64,000 nucleotides of DNA from Mastigias papua (lineage: Eukaryota > Cnidaria > Scyphozoa > Rhizostomeae > Mastigiidae): positions 960,001-1,024,000 of the forward strand of contig OZ025268.1 of the NCBI GenBank assembly GCA_964019165.1. Reading direction: 5' to 3'. Positions 1 to 11,800 of this stretch are shown in pieces. A program made the position numbers and the translations under genes. Each line of letters opens with the position of its first letter. Position 1 is the stretch's first letter. Below the pieces are notes generated by a model. It saw only the letters and a list, made by a program, of their open reading frames with translations. It ran no database searches and was not told where the DNA came from.

Positions 1-941
1 ATCATAACTATCTTTACGATAAATGACAACAGCTCTTTCACGAATGGTAATCTATAAAACATGTAAAGTCCTTGTGTTTTCACCTGTTTAATTGACAAAA
101 TAGCCATAGTCATGGGAGGGGTGGCCTGGGACCAAGGCCCCCTAGGGAACCGACAAGTGACTCGGTGCCCCCCTTTAGAAATAGAGTACTCAGAGAATTT
201 TTTGGATCACGTTGCATCATTTGTCGGAAATCAACCTAAGTACTGGATGTTGAACACCACTGGGGGCTCACTACGCTTAGAATAAATGTGTCCCCTTTCT
301 CCTAACATGACGCTGGTCACGGCCTAGCAGCAAAGGACTAAGCATAATTTCTTTGTTTCCTCCTGAGACCACCTGTTTGTTTTATCTGTTTGGTTTTGAA
401 AAGGAGACCAGGGAATACGCCATATTGCTATTATTGAAAAAACAAAGGTCGCTCGGCCATTGCAGCAGCTCCCATTTTCGAATGTAGAGAATCATCGAAA
501 TACTTCGGCGTCTAAGTTGGCATCTAAGTAACCCCTACCCTACCCCTAACCCTCACTTTATGGGGTAAATGGGGTTGGCTGTTGGCTGTTGCACTGAGTA
601 GAATGAAAATTTTGCCTACCTACTGTATAAACTTGTTAAAATATGAGAAGCAAGCTGATAGCAATCAATTCCTGCTCAAAGTCGTGCAAAACCACCCCTG
701 AAGTCAACCACCCCTGAAGTCAACCACCCCTGAAGTCTGCCTTTGAGCCTCATAACCGCGTTCCAAAGACCTTCGCAAAATAAATGGTAATGAAAACGAA
801 TAATGGAGCAGAATGAGATGATTTGTTGTTGCAAAGCAGAAAAGAGTTACGTTTCATAAAAAGAACACATTGATAGGAGAAAGTAGAATAGCAGACCTGT
901 CAACATAGAATTTTTAAAATCTGGAGATTTTGGCTTTTTCC
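1..941. other. Non-coding stretch, no gene recognised
   Basis: I see no coding exon, RNA gene or complete transposon here. The only clear internal structure is a small 16-bp tandem repeat near 692-737. A short C-rich stretch near 529-553 looks vaguely telomere-like but is too degenerate to call. Further exons of the minus-strand dehydrogenase gene would have to lie in or beyond this stretch, but I could not find the family's NNAG or YxxxK segments in it. Confidence 0.5.
692..737. repeat. Short tandem repeat, 16-bp unit, three copies
   Basis: The unit CCACCCCTGAAGTCAA occurs three times head to tail, the last copy slightly incomplete. It is a local minisatellite with no visible coding role. 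Confidence 0.85.
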
Positions 942-944
942 TTA

Positions 945-1768
945 GGGGTCAGTCATTTATAACCCTGGGTACCGGGGCGGACTAGAATTAGGTAGGGTAT
1001 GAAAACTTTTCCAAGGACACTTGGGGGGTATGAAACTTTGGGGAGACTTTTTGAGGAATATGAAATCCCTTAAAGACAAAATCTAAAGAAAATCAACTCA
1101 ATGAATTGCAAAGTCCATTAATCACTGTATATATATGTATCTAGTTGTCTGAGTTTTTCCAATAGCAATTTTTCTCTGATTTAAGTTTTCTGTGGTATAC
1201 TGTGTAATTGTAATGCTCTTATTAGCGTTCATCACAGCTGTTTGTTCAAATGAAGTTTAAAGCATAAATAAACTTTTTCATGAAAACTTTTCTATGTCTT
1301 ATGCAAAGAAATCTCACAAAGAATTATATTTACAACGTTATATACTAAGGTTTTCGTGAAAAGCCTGTTGGTGCTACAGAACTTCACTATAGGTAAACCG
1401 GGCACTTTTCAGGAAGAAAATGTTTTTCTGATGAAATGTTGGCTAGTTTTTCCTTAATGCAAGACACAAGGACATCTTCTGGATATTCATTCTCAATTAA
1501 AAGTTGCTCACAAAAGTTTTCGCTGCAATATTTCCCATCAAGAAATGTTTGCAAAACACATTTTCTACATATGATCTTTCAAGCAGATGATAGAGGCAAT
1601 TTTGACTTTATAAGTAGCAATTACGAAATCATCCCTGAAATCCTTACAGGGTAGATAGCAAGTGGGGTGTGAAAGTTATTACTTATTTCTCAATGGGGCA
1701 TGAAAACTTTTGACCATTTTGTAAATTTAAACCCGCCCTGGTACCCAGATTTATAAATGACTGACCCC
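945..1768. mobile_element. MITE-like non-autonomous DNA transposon with TTA target duplication
   Basis: The two ends form an imperfect inverted repeat of about 36 bp. Both begin GGGGTCAGTCATTTATAA when read inward and share a further CTGGGTACC block. The element is flanked on both sides by TTA (942-944 and 1769-1771), read as the target-site duplication. Three-base TTA duplications are typical of the PIF/Harbinger superfamily, so that is the most likely source of the transposase, but the assignment is inference. The 824-bp interior holds no credible transposase; the short open frame inside it looks like chance. Sub-terminal motifs of the type 'GTATGAAAACTTTT' recur inside both ends. Confidence 0.7.
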
Positions 1769-1771
1769 TTA

Positions 1772-2366
1772 AGAAAAACAGCGAGATTTGGCCAAAAATC
1801 GGGCGACAGTCAAAATTTGCTCGCCCAACAACCGGGAGACCGGAAGACCTGGAGAAAGCAGTCAAAACCGCGAGTAGACCGTTACTGGGATACCGGGAGA
1901 GTAGACAGGTCTGGAAAACAGGCAGGGTAATCTGCGAGAGAGGGCACGTGATCGTCGTTAGAAGGCACCGCCCACTCGGAAAGCAATATAGTATTGCTAC
2001 CTAGGCATGACGCTGCAAATAGTGTCTCCCCCTAACGTTGCATTTTTGAAGAATGAATACAGAAAATGAAAGACAGCTTTTCAAGCACGTTTGGGGTACT
2101 TGAAGCTTGTTTGGGATTATCGAATTAATGCAAAGAAACGATAAAGTAAATCAAATATAAGTAGCTGGGGACTCTGCTTCAAAGCGAAACAAGCATATAA
2201 TGGTAAAACATTTAAGTTTAATGCATAGGAAGTATTAGGATTACGAGTTAGACAATTACACAAGCAGCCCATCAGTTCTCATCTATTGCATTAACTCCGC
2301 TTTTTCGTGCTATAGTGACGTTCTGTAGTACCAATAGACTTTTCAACTAATTAATCAGCTACTTAC
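1772..2366. other. Non-coding stretch left of the dehydrogenase exon
   Basis: No gene is recognised. The right end contains the splice donor (GTAAGT on the minus strand, 2361-2366) and the start of intron 1 of the short-chain dehydrogenase gene. Confidence 0.45.
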
Positions 2367-2634
2367 CCAGCACATCTATTTTTCCTTCTTTTGCTAGAAT
2401 CTTTTCAACTAATTTGTTGATGCTATCGTCTTTCGTAACATCCAACTCTTCAATAAACAGGCTCTTCCCAAGACACCCTCCTCCTTCTTCCTCCAAGCAT
2501 TTTGTCTTTTCTAATGACCTCATTGTTGCATACACTTTGAACCTTTTCTTCTCATCTTTGGCAAGTTTCACTGCAGTCTTCAGACCAATGCCAGTAGAAC
2601 ACCCAGTTATCAAGACAACTTTTTGTTCGGCCAT
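2367..2634 (-). CDS. First coding exon of a short-chain dehydrogenase/reductase (RDH8/17-beta-HSD1-like), partial
   Basis: The translation begins MAEQKVVLITGCSTGIG. It carries the glycine-rich TGxxxGIG nucleotide-binding motif of classical SDRs right at the N-terminus. A helix and a second strand follow (KVYATMRSLEK), then LDVTKDDSI, the 'D-V' segment that contacts the adenine ring, and an E-G-K-I-D-V-L segment leading toward the missing NNAG motif. This pattern is typical of retinol dehydrogenase 8 and 17-beta-hydroxysteroid dehydrogenase 1 relatives, NAD(P)H-dependent retinoid/steroid oxidoreductases. The exon ends in phase 1 at a perfect GTAAGT donor. The frame stays open upstream to an ATG at 2790 (52 extra codons), but family members normally start at the internal ATG chosen here. 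The catalytic YxxxK exon lies outside the window. Confidence 0.75.
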
Positions 2635-3683
2635 TCTTTTGCTGGAGCAATGGAAAATGCGTTGCGTCTGCACTGGTAGACTACTTTGTACACTGTACGT
2701 CCTCACACCAAAAGGGTGTTGTGCCGATGACCTTAAACCGCTATTTCCATATGGGTAGAAGCTGGCAAGACGTATCAGCGCTTTATCCACATTTCAGAGG
2801 CGGCAGCAGAGCAACATGTTTTGTGGGAAATGACTCGAGTAGACAGATGAAAGAAGAGGGCTAGAGCCCCCAGCCCCCTGGTTGCGCCTACCATGATGTG
2901 TTTGTAAAGCTGCAGTTAATGATTACGAAAAAAGTTCCACGTTGTGATAAGATTTATTTGGATCTGATTACGCAATCCTGTGCGGACACAGCTTTCTCCT
3001 TTGTCTTCTTGACTTGAGCGTTGTTCTCAATGCTATGAGAGGAATTTGTGATGATTTAGTTCAATGCAATCATTCCTCAATTGAATTCGATGGGTTGTAT
3101 GATAGGGATCCCTACTCCAAAAATATGTTATAAGTTCATTGATATTTAATTTCTTTTTTAGGATATTCTGCATTGTTCGAATGGAGTTCGAATCAGCATA
3201 GTTGTGAACAAACAGTTGTTGTATTCATTTTATATTAAGCCTGCGCTCTTTATACCAGATTACAGTGGCGTTGCCAGACAAAATACACTGGGGTGTATCC
3301 AACCGCAAAACCTTTCAGTGTCACACTCTCCAGAAGCCTGAAGAGATGGGCAACGCCCTTTCTACGAGCAAATGTCTTCACATTTCCTGATGTCATCACA
3401 TTTTCATTTATTTTTCAATGAAAGTTTCCTATTACTGCTAGTCTTAAAAATATGCACTGAAGAGCCCAGTTTTATTTTATCGATCAAATCTCTTTTGATG
3501 CTGATTTTTGTTGAAATTTCCAAAGGATTTTCAGATATGTGTATAAATACGTTTTTCAAAGGAAATCGCCTTCATCATGAACTTAAATATCAAGGTTTCA
3601 TCATCTCAACTATTCTTCTTCATCCTAGTAATAGAACTCGAAACCTCTGGTCAAAGTACAGAAAATATGGTCAAAAGTACAGA

Positions 3684-3684
3684 A

Positions 3685-3728
<44 letters not shown>

Positions 3729-3738
3729 GTTGGTTGAT
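3684..3738. repeat. (GATT)n microsatellite grading into (GGTT)n
   Basis: About ten uninterrupted GATT units are followed by three GGTT units. The apparent open frames across it encode only a low-complexity peptide and are not genes. Confidence 0.95.
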
Positions 3739-4058
3739 TTATGATTGTGATAGTTATGATGGAGATGACTGTTATGATGATGATTCGAATAAAATTGATG
3801 ACGATGGTAATTGTAATGTTGCTTACAACAGAACTTTGGGATGCAGCATCATTCCTATCACAACAGTCACTATTGTCATGATCATCAGCAAACTTGCAAT
3901 CATGATTAACAATACCTATACTAATCATTTAATCATCATGCCTATCAAGAATCATCATGCCTATCAAGAATCTGATGTTCTTCATTTATATCAGAATAAA
4001 TATCTTCATCTTTGTATTCAATGCATATTCATCTACTACATAATCAGGCAGAATTAAC

Positions 4059-4224
<166 letters not shown>

Positions 4225-5373
4225 TCGGTTACCTAAAACAATAAGAAAGTACCAAAGGGTGTTAATGGGATTGAATCAACTGAATTTAACCATGGAATAC
4301 CTGCTACCACCTGCTTCTATTTTAATTATCAGTGAGGCTACTTCGTTGAGACTTGACCCTTTTATGGTTTATGTGAGTGAAGATCTTTTAAGACTTTTCA
4401 TAATTGTAATCAACCAATTTCTTTAGATGGCTTTTCAGCTTACATATTTAAACGACCAATTGTCAAGATTGCTCAAGGAAAGACCCAGAAAGAGAACACA
4501 AATTGGCCGATTTGAGAAATAAATTGGCTTTGAAGTTTTTTTTGCTTTTGTTTTTCTGCAGGTAAAAATCTTCGGAGCCATTGAGCAATTTGTTTCAAGT
4601 GATTTCACATTAATGAAAAGATCCGCAAATATTTATCTTTGTTTGTGCTATAGCCATTTTGTAAAGGGAGATTTTACTGAATTAACCATAAACGTCATCT
4701 TCTACATCTGCTATAGTGCACAAATAAAAGCATGCTGTCTAGTATCTTCCTCATTTTATTTCTGATTTATTTCTCATTTTATTTATTTATCTTATCAATT
4801 GATGGTATCGTATGTTGGAAAGGTATTAACAACCTTACAACTTTTCTCTGATGCAAATTTGGTGTGTGAAGGTTGACGAGAACGTACAGTAGCTTATGAG
4901 GTTATATACAAGGAATTCTCAAATGCAAACGACATTAAAATCAGCTTAATGCTTGAAAGTAGGGCATTAATATTGCATTTGCTGGACAGAAATAGAAATA
5001 AATGCAGTTTTGGTCTATGTTTGTTGTAGAGGCATTGATGAAGTTAAACATCATCTTTAAGTCGCTTCATCTTTGTCTGTCGATAAAGTTCACGATTCTT
5101 TGGTATAAATATATTTAATGAAAGTACCTCCAAGGTCTTATTTTTCGATGATTATTTCGACTGAATGAAAAGTAGCAAATTTTGCTGCGAATCGGATATT
5201 TGCTTCTGTTCTGCTACGTTTGTAAAGAGCCCTACTGAAAGAAAGATCAAAGACTAGTGCTGCGGTGAAACAGAAGAAGTATATCACGGAACAAGACAAC
5301 ATCCAAACGAGGCATGCGGTTATGTAAATTTGAAAACAAGATTATTGTTTATTGAAATGACAGCAGTTACGAA

Positions 5374-5381
5374 TATAAAAG
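5374..5381 (+). promoter_or_regulatory. Candidate TATA box for the receptor/channel gene
   Basis: TATAAAAG matches the metazoan TATA consensus and lies about 300 bp upstream of the start codon at 5680. A start site near 5405 would give a 5' untranslated region of about 275 nt. The motif is short and common in AT-rich DNA, so this is only a candidate. Confidence 0.25.
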
Positions 5382-5679
5382 ACTATACGTCCATTTAAAG
5401 ACAGCTTCTGTCTACGTAATTTTGTTGTTCATACAACAGGTGGTATGGAATAGACATTTGCTTGGAAGTTGTACAGCAATTGGAGTTTTTTTTGAGAAAG
5501 CCTCGCCACAAGCAGTTGTGAATCAATGCATTAGTACTCATTGGAAACGTCTCCTGCTTGCAGTGTAGAGACTTCAGCACAGGGGGCCATTTTCTTGCAT
5601 GTAATATATTGAAGATAAATCAAGGTCTATCCTAGAGAGCACATCTCTTAGTTTACTTTGAACGGAAACAACTTTGAAC

Positions 5680-5728
5680 ATGACCTGGAAATTCTTACTA
5701 CCCTTGCTTGTGATTGCAAATGTTAAAA
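5680..5728 (+). CDS. Exon 1: start codon and signal peptide
   Basis: The ATG has A at -3 (AACATGA). It encodes MTWKFLLPLLVIANVK, a short N-region with one Lys followed by a hydrophobic core, as expected for a secretory signal peptide that exports the S1 lobe. The exon ends in phase 1 at a consensus GTAAGT donor, and that phase fits exon 2 exactly (joint codon AAT, Asn17). No amino-terminal-domain exons are visible in the following 8.1-kb intron, half of which is the gypsy element. Confidence 0.7.
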
Positions 5729-8626
5729 GTAAGTTGGTTGTTTTGCTGCCAATTTTATCTTTTCGTATTTCTCATTTACAGCATGTGATGTTGCTAGCAA
5801 GATTTTTAGGAATTGAGAGTAACATAAATGTGTACTGATTGATCAACAGCTAGTTGTTGCGCATTGCGATTTTGATATGTTATGTTCGTTCTCTAACAAT
5901 CTTCATGTGTAAACCGTTAAAGCTCTTTCATAGCTCTAATTATTAGTTATAGATTATCGTTGACTTAAGCAATCATTTGCAACATAAAACCATTCGGCTT
6001 TCCTTGATAATGCTTTACTGAACCTCATCTCGTAATGAAACCTGACGTAGCACGTAAAGACTTTCCTTTCCACATTTTATGTTCACATCTTGCTTCGTTT
6101 CGCAAACAGTATGATCTATTACGATCATATCTCTTAAAATGAAATCACAATTGCTCGATCTTATAGACATTATTTGATTTTACTATTTCGCCTTTAACAA
6201 GCAAGGAAATTGGTTTTTTCCGAATGCTTTTTCCAGGAATGTCATTTCTCATTAAAATGATCCTTTATTCTGGGCAATTTTAGTCCACTTTTGTGCCGAA
6301 GAACTTCAATTCATTTTATTTAACAAAAATATTTATCCTTGCAAGAGGAAGATTTTCAGGGTATTTATTCAAAGCTTCCTCAACTAAAGACCTTAACTTT
6401 TGATGCAAGCTTTCTTCATTGTCTTATATACGCGAAACTTAGGAAAACCATTGTCTAAAAATCAGACGAATGGCATTTTCGTTTGTTTTTTAATCTATGC
6501 AAGAATCAAAAGCATTGAACGGAGTTAGTTCAGCTCTGTCGCATGCTGGTGGTAAAAACATTCTGTTTTCTATATCATTTATCAGTGAAGTAATTGTCCT
6601 TTTTCAGAGTTTTTCAAGTTTTTAATCAGCATATTGACAGGAAGCATTGATGTTGCATTCTTAAAGTTTCACACACTTCTCAAGACTCACCAGTTCGTTA
6701 TCGTAATCGCAAATTAGATAATGATAGTGATAGTGGAGAATTATTGTTGTTGCTGTTTATTGGTCAAATAACATGAATGCTAGGAAACACTTTGTAGGCA
6801 GCAAACAATTCGCAAGTGCTCCTTCTGAAACAGAATGAAATTGATTATTGGATAGATAAAGTTAAGTAAAAATTCGATAGATGAAGTTCAATCATGCCTA
6901 AATCAGATGGTAGCCCAGGTTCCTCACACTAAACGTTTATCACCAAATATGGTTTCATTAGATAAAATGAGACATTTCTTCAAATGTGGTCTCTCTTAGC
7001 TTGTTTTGTTTACGAATTCATACAAACCTGCAATGTTGATGCTTCAGATTTCAGATTTTCATTTCTAGCAATAGCCTACGTACAATTTACATTGCTTAGG
7101 TAGAAACAGCTATTGAAGAATAAACATAAACCGTAAACACAACACGGTTAAAGCTAAAACTGTCTAAAAACAACAAACAAGAATGAGTACAATAGATAAA
7201 TAATGATCAACCAAACAAATAAAAACTACTCTAGATCTACTTATTCTATGATTAAAGTAATCAATGCACATATTAATCAAAATTTGCGATATTTGTAATC
7301 TGATGTTTCATATACAACATGTGTAGTGTTGACTGAATGATTTTGTCAATTCTACTGCTGTTAAATAAAGCTATTTGAATTTGCCGCCTGCCTTTGAATT
7401 AACAAAGCTGGGAAAAATTCTATTTACAATTTTCAAAATAAGCAAATTATTTTCATAGCAACTGCAAGGGGTTATCAAACATTTTTGTCAAACTTGAGCT
7501 AGCAATTGATAAAGTCCGGCTGGCGTAGTCTTTGTCTCGTGGAGGATTTCCAAGTTACATTTTACCGAAATTTTCCTATTATATCAGTGTCACAAGTACC
7601 ATTTGCTCCTTGACACTTTTGTGAAGCTTACTAATAACAAATTGTCATGTGTAGCTATCAGAAATACTTTTTCACCTCTTAACACTTCAGTTTTTTAGGT
7701 TCTTTGGGCACTAGTGCGCTTTTTAACCATGGATGCGTTTGTAGTCCTAGACAGAATAATCTGTTGATTATCATTTTAGTCACTCTTTCTGGACTTTTCT
7801 CCACCCCACCCCCACCCCCCGCTCTTTCTCTCAAAAATGCTAAACAGTCAGTTTTCATTTTCCACCTTTTTCAGTTAGTCATACTTTCTCCTTCTTATTT
7901 GAAATTATGTATGGAATGAGCCATGTAGACATGTTTGAAATATTACTGGCAAATGCCATCATTTTGGTATCACCAACAGAAATAGTTTACAACCAATCCG
8001 AATTTTAATAGGAGAAGTAAATTGCTTTATGAATTATTAAGCAAAATATTGGCCGTTTGATTTCTAGTCGGCTTGCAAACCAATAAGCTACGATTTGCAA
8101 AGGATAAATATATGGATTGGTGATCATAAAACATTGATGTTGCCTTCATCGTTATCGCTGTTTATGGACATTAATATGAATCTTATCTAGTACGCATTTA
8201 ATCGATGATTTCAAATGGAAATTTGCAGCTGTTTAGTCGTGTATGATGGTTTAAAACTTCAAAAAGCTGGAATGAATAGCAAAGATAAGATTGGATGAGG
8301 GGATGTTAAAATTAGGCGTTCTGAACTCTTCGTAATTCAATTTTTCTAAATAGCTATGTGTTTTGGAAGTAACATAAATATGACTTCACTTCCAGCCAAA
8401 CTGTTTTCCTCAAAGAGAGTATGAATGTAGGAGAGTCGGAGATTCTTCTTAATTGTAGGCAACCCAGTTCAACTAACCAAAGGCTACATTCAATTCAATA
8501 CTGATTTATGTGCATAAGTTTAGTTGGCTATTCTGTGACAATTTTGAAAGATGACTGCTCTGTAGGCCTTTGTGAAACTATCCCATTTGCATACCATAGA
8601 AAGGTTGCATGTTACATTCACATAGA
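5729..8626. other. Intron 1, portion left of the gypsy element
   Basis: AT-rich intronic sequence. No exon with flanking splice sites, no RNA gene and no transposon ends were recognised. The C-rich stretch near 7803-7820 sits in a chance open frame. Confidence 0.5.
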
Positions 8627-8742
8627 TGTAGATTCTCTGATATTTATATGTTAGAGCGTAACACAAAAGACACACGTTTTTAGAGATGAACTAAGCACTG
8701 ACTCCTATCATATTACATGAAGTACTTGTATAAATCACTGCA
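8627..8742 (-). repeat. 3' LTR of the gypsy element
   Basis: 116 bp, TG...CA termini, identical base for base to the copy at 12950-13065. Because the element is on the minus strand, this left copy is the 3' LTR. The target duplication ATAGA directly precedes it. Confidence 0.96.
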
Positions 8743-8746
8743 TCGC

Positions 8747-8763
8747 TCCCCCCTTTTTTTTTT
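8747..8763 (-). other. Polypurine tract of the gypsy element
   Basis: On the minus strand this reads ten A followed by a G-rich run ending GAG, four bases before the 3' LTR. It is where plus-strand DNA synthesis is primed in LTR retroelements. The four-base gap to the LTR is slightly unusual. Confidence 0.65.
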
Positions 8764-8824
8764 AAAAAAAACAAAATGAAAACATCAAAGTTTAAAATTT
8801 AAAATGTTCAAAATGTCACTATCT

Positions 8825-11800
8825 TCACTTGATCAAATTTGATGGTAGCAAAGTTCCATATCTTGGGACTGGTATTCTTGATCTTTGTGAACGTCTAAGT
8901 CTAGCTTGTTGATTCTCTTCACAATTCTGTAAGTCTATTTCTATATTTGAGTTCGTATTCTTTGCTTCACTATCAGTGTAATCATCTTCTTCCTCTGTGG
9001 TTTCATAACGGTTTACTTTCTTGAAGTGTGATACGTTTCTTGTGATAATATGATATTTGTTTTTCGCAACAAGTCTTGTTCCTTTTCGAGAAATTACTGT
9101 AAATCGTTCTGGGTTGAATTTTGGAGTCAACTTGTTTCGTTTCTTCTGCAGACAAATAACAATATCTCCTTCTTTAATGTCAGATTCTTTTGCATGGTGT
9201 CTTTTATCATAATTTGCTTTATTTCTTTCTTTGCTTTTCTCAATATTTTCTTTCGCTTCTTTGTGCTTGTTTAATACTTTCTTTGATGGTAATTCTGGCA
9301 AATATCCTTTGACTGTTCTATTGTACAACAGTTCACACGGTGCAATTTTTGTAGTTGCGTGTGGAGTCACTCGGTATGAGAGTAAAAATCTTTGAAGCTC
9401 TTGTCTCCAGTTTCTCTCCTCTAGGTGTGCTGTTTGTAACACTTTTATGAGCGTTTTATTAAAATTTTCGACATTTGAGTTTCCTTGTGGCCATAATGGA
9501 GTGCTTGTTTTCCATTCAATGTTCAATGCTTTCATGTATTGTTCAAATTCTGCGCCATTAAAGGGTGGTCCATTATCACTGGTAAGTTTAACAGGAATCC
9601 CGTGAGTTGCAAAGATGCGATCCAATTTTGGAATTACAGCTTGAATTGATGTAGAATGCACGATTTCTACTTCTGGAAACTTTGTATATGTATCAATCAC
9701 GACTAGCAAGTATTGATGAGAGTTTGGTATTGGTCCTAAAAAGTCAATCCCTACATGGTACCAAGGTATGTCTTCAGTTGGTGTTATTTCCATTGGTTCT
9801 ACAGGGTTACTCATACCAACTGCTTGGCAAGAACTACATCCTTCTATCATTTCTCTTACTTTTTGATTCATATCCGGGTACCAAATCTTTTCTCTCAGTA
9901 AACTCTTTGTCTTTTCAATGCCTTGGTGACCTATGTGTGCTAATCTCGTTGCTTTATCTTGCAAAATTTCAGGAATAATAATTCTACTGCCTTTCATCAA
10001 CACATCTTTTGTCTTATTGCTCGTAATCTCTTCCATGCATTTCTTGTAAGGCTGAATGTCTTTGTCCTGAGTGTCCCATTTTCCTGTGTCTAATGCTTTC
10101 TGGACTTTTTGTAGTACTCTGTCGTTCTTGGTTTCTTCTTGTATCTCCTTCAACGTCATGGATTTAGGAATTGTATGCTCTATGATGTAATTGATGTATT
10201 CTTCAGCTATACGTTCTTGGGAACTCTCTTTCTGTGTGATATCTGTTGGATGTCTACTCAAATAATCAGCTTCATTTGTTAGTCCGCTTTTGTAAATAAC
10301 TCTAAAATTGTACGGTTGAAGCCTCATAATCCATCGTTCTATTCGGGCAGGTGGTTTCGACTTTGGATTATTAAAGATAGCTTCTAGGGCTTTGTGATCT
10401 GTCACAACATCAAATTCTGTCCCTAGTAAAAACAATCGAAAGTGTTCTATGGCCCAAACCAATGCAAGTCCTTCAATATCTGTTTGAGAATAATGACTTT
10501 CAACTGAACTAAGAGCTCTACTAGCGTAAGCAATAATTTTGTAGCTGGTTCTATCATTGTCTCGTTGGGTAAGAATTCCACTAATACCTGTTGGAGATCC
10601 ATCAACAATTAACATGTTTCGTTTATGGGTATCAAAATAGGCCATTACTGGAGCTTGGGTTAGTTTCTGCTTTAACTGATTAAAAGCTCTTTGCTCGACA
10701 AGAGTCCATTTGAACTTGACATTTTTCTTTGTTAACTCTCGCAAGGGTAGTGTCATGGCAGCATAATTTGGAATGTAATCACTACAGGTGTTGGCCATAC
10801 CTAGGAAGCTCCTTACGTCAGACACATTCTGTGGAGGTGCAACATTCTGAAGTTTTGCCACTCGATCTGGATCTGGTTTTGTACCTTTTTCAGTGAATAT
10901 GAGACCGTAGAATTTTATTTCGGCTTTTAAGAAACTGCACTTTGATCCCTTTGCTTTGATATTAAGAGCAGACAATCTTTCTAGACAATTTTCAAGCGCT
11001 GTATCGTGTTCTTGGCGATTCTTTCCGAAAATAATAATGTCATCAGCAATGTTCTTTACATTTTTTATGTCACTTAAATTCCGCTGTAGGATATTTTGGA
11101 ACAATTCAGCACTGCTAGATATACCATACGACAATCTTTTGTATTGAAAAAGACCTTCATGCGTAGAAAAGGTTGTAATGAAACGACTTTCCGGATATAA
11201 TTCTACTTGATGGTATGCTTGTTTTAAGTCAATCTTTGAAAAATATTTCGATCCATTCACTGCTGCTTTAAAATCATTTAAGGTTGGCATTATGTGTCGC
11301 TCTCTAATAATTGCATTGTTGGCTTCTCGCATATCAACGCAAATTCTTGTACCTCCGTCCTTCTTTGGTACACATACTATGGGAGATATCCAAGGGGTAG
11401 GCTGATCTATAACCGGCTCTATTATATCTTGCGCTATCAACTTTTCCAGTTCCTTTGAAACAGATTTCCTCATGTGATAAGGTATTCTGCGTTGTGGCTG
11501 CAAAACTGGTGCTACATCTTCTCTTATGTGTAATCTGGCCATTTGTCCCTTGATTTTTCCTTCCCCGATGAAAACATTTTGGTGCTTTTCAAGTAATCTG
11601 TCAATCACGTCATCTTCACTGTGAGGTATTTCTGACTCTCTTCCAGCGTTGTTTACTGTCGCTACATCGTGCTGGTTGGCTTGGGGAGGCGCTTTTGTTG
11701 TGTTTATCCCTTTCACTGTGTTCACTAATTGAATAAGAGCAAGGTCTTGAGCTGTCTTGGCACTGAGTAGATTACCCCCAGGTCCATCAACGACATAAAA

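Noticed and set aside
529..553. Interstitial telomere repeat
   Set aside because: The CCCTA/CCCCTAACCC pattern covers fewer than 25 bases and is irregular, so it does not support a telomeric origin.
2635..2790. Mitochondrial presequence of the dehydrogenase encoded from the upstream ATG
   Set aside because: The family normally starts right before the glycine-rich motif, the upstream residues are not conserved in any way I can recognise, and the stretch is more simply 5' untranslated sequence.
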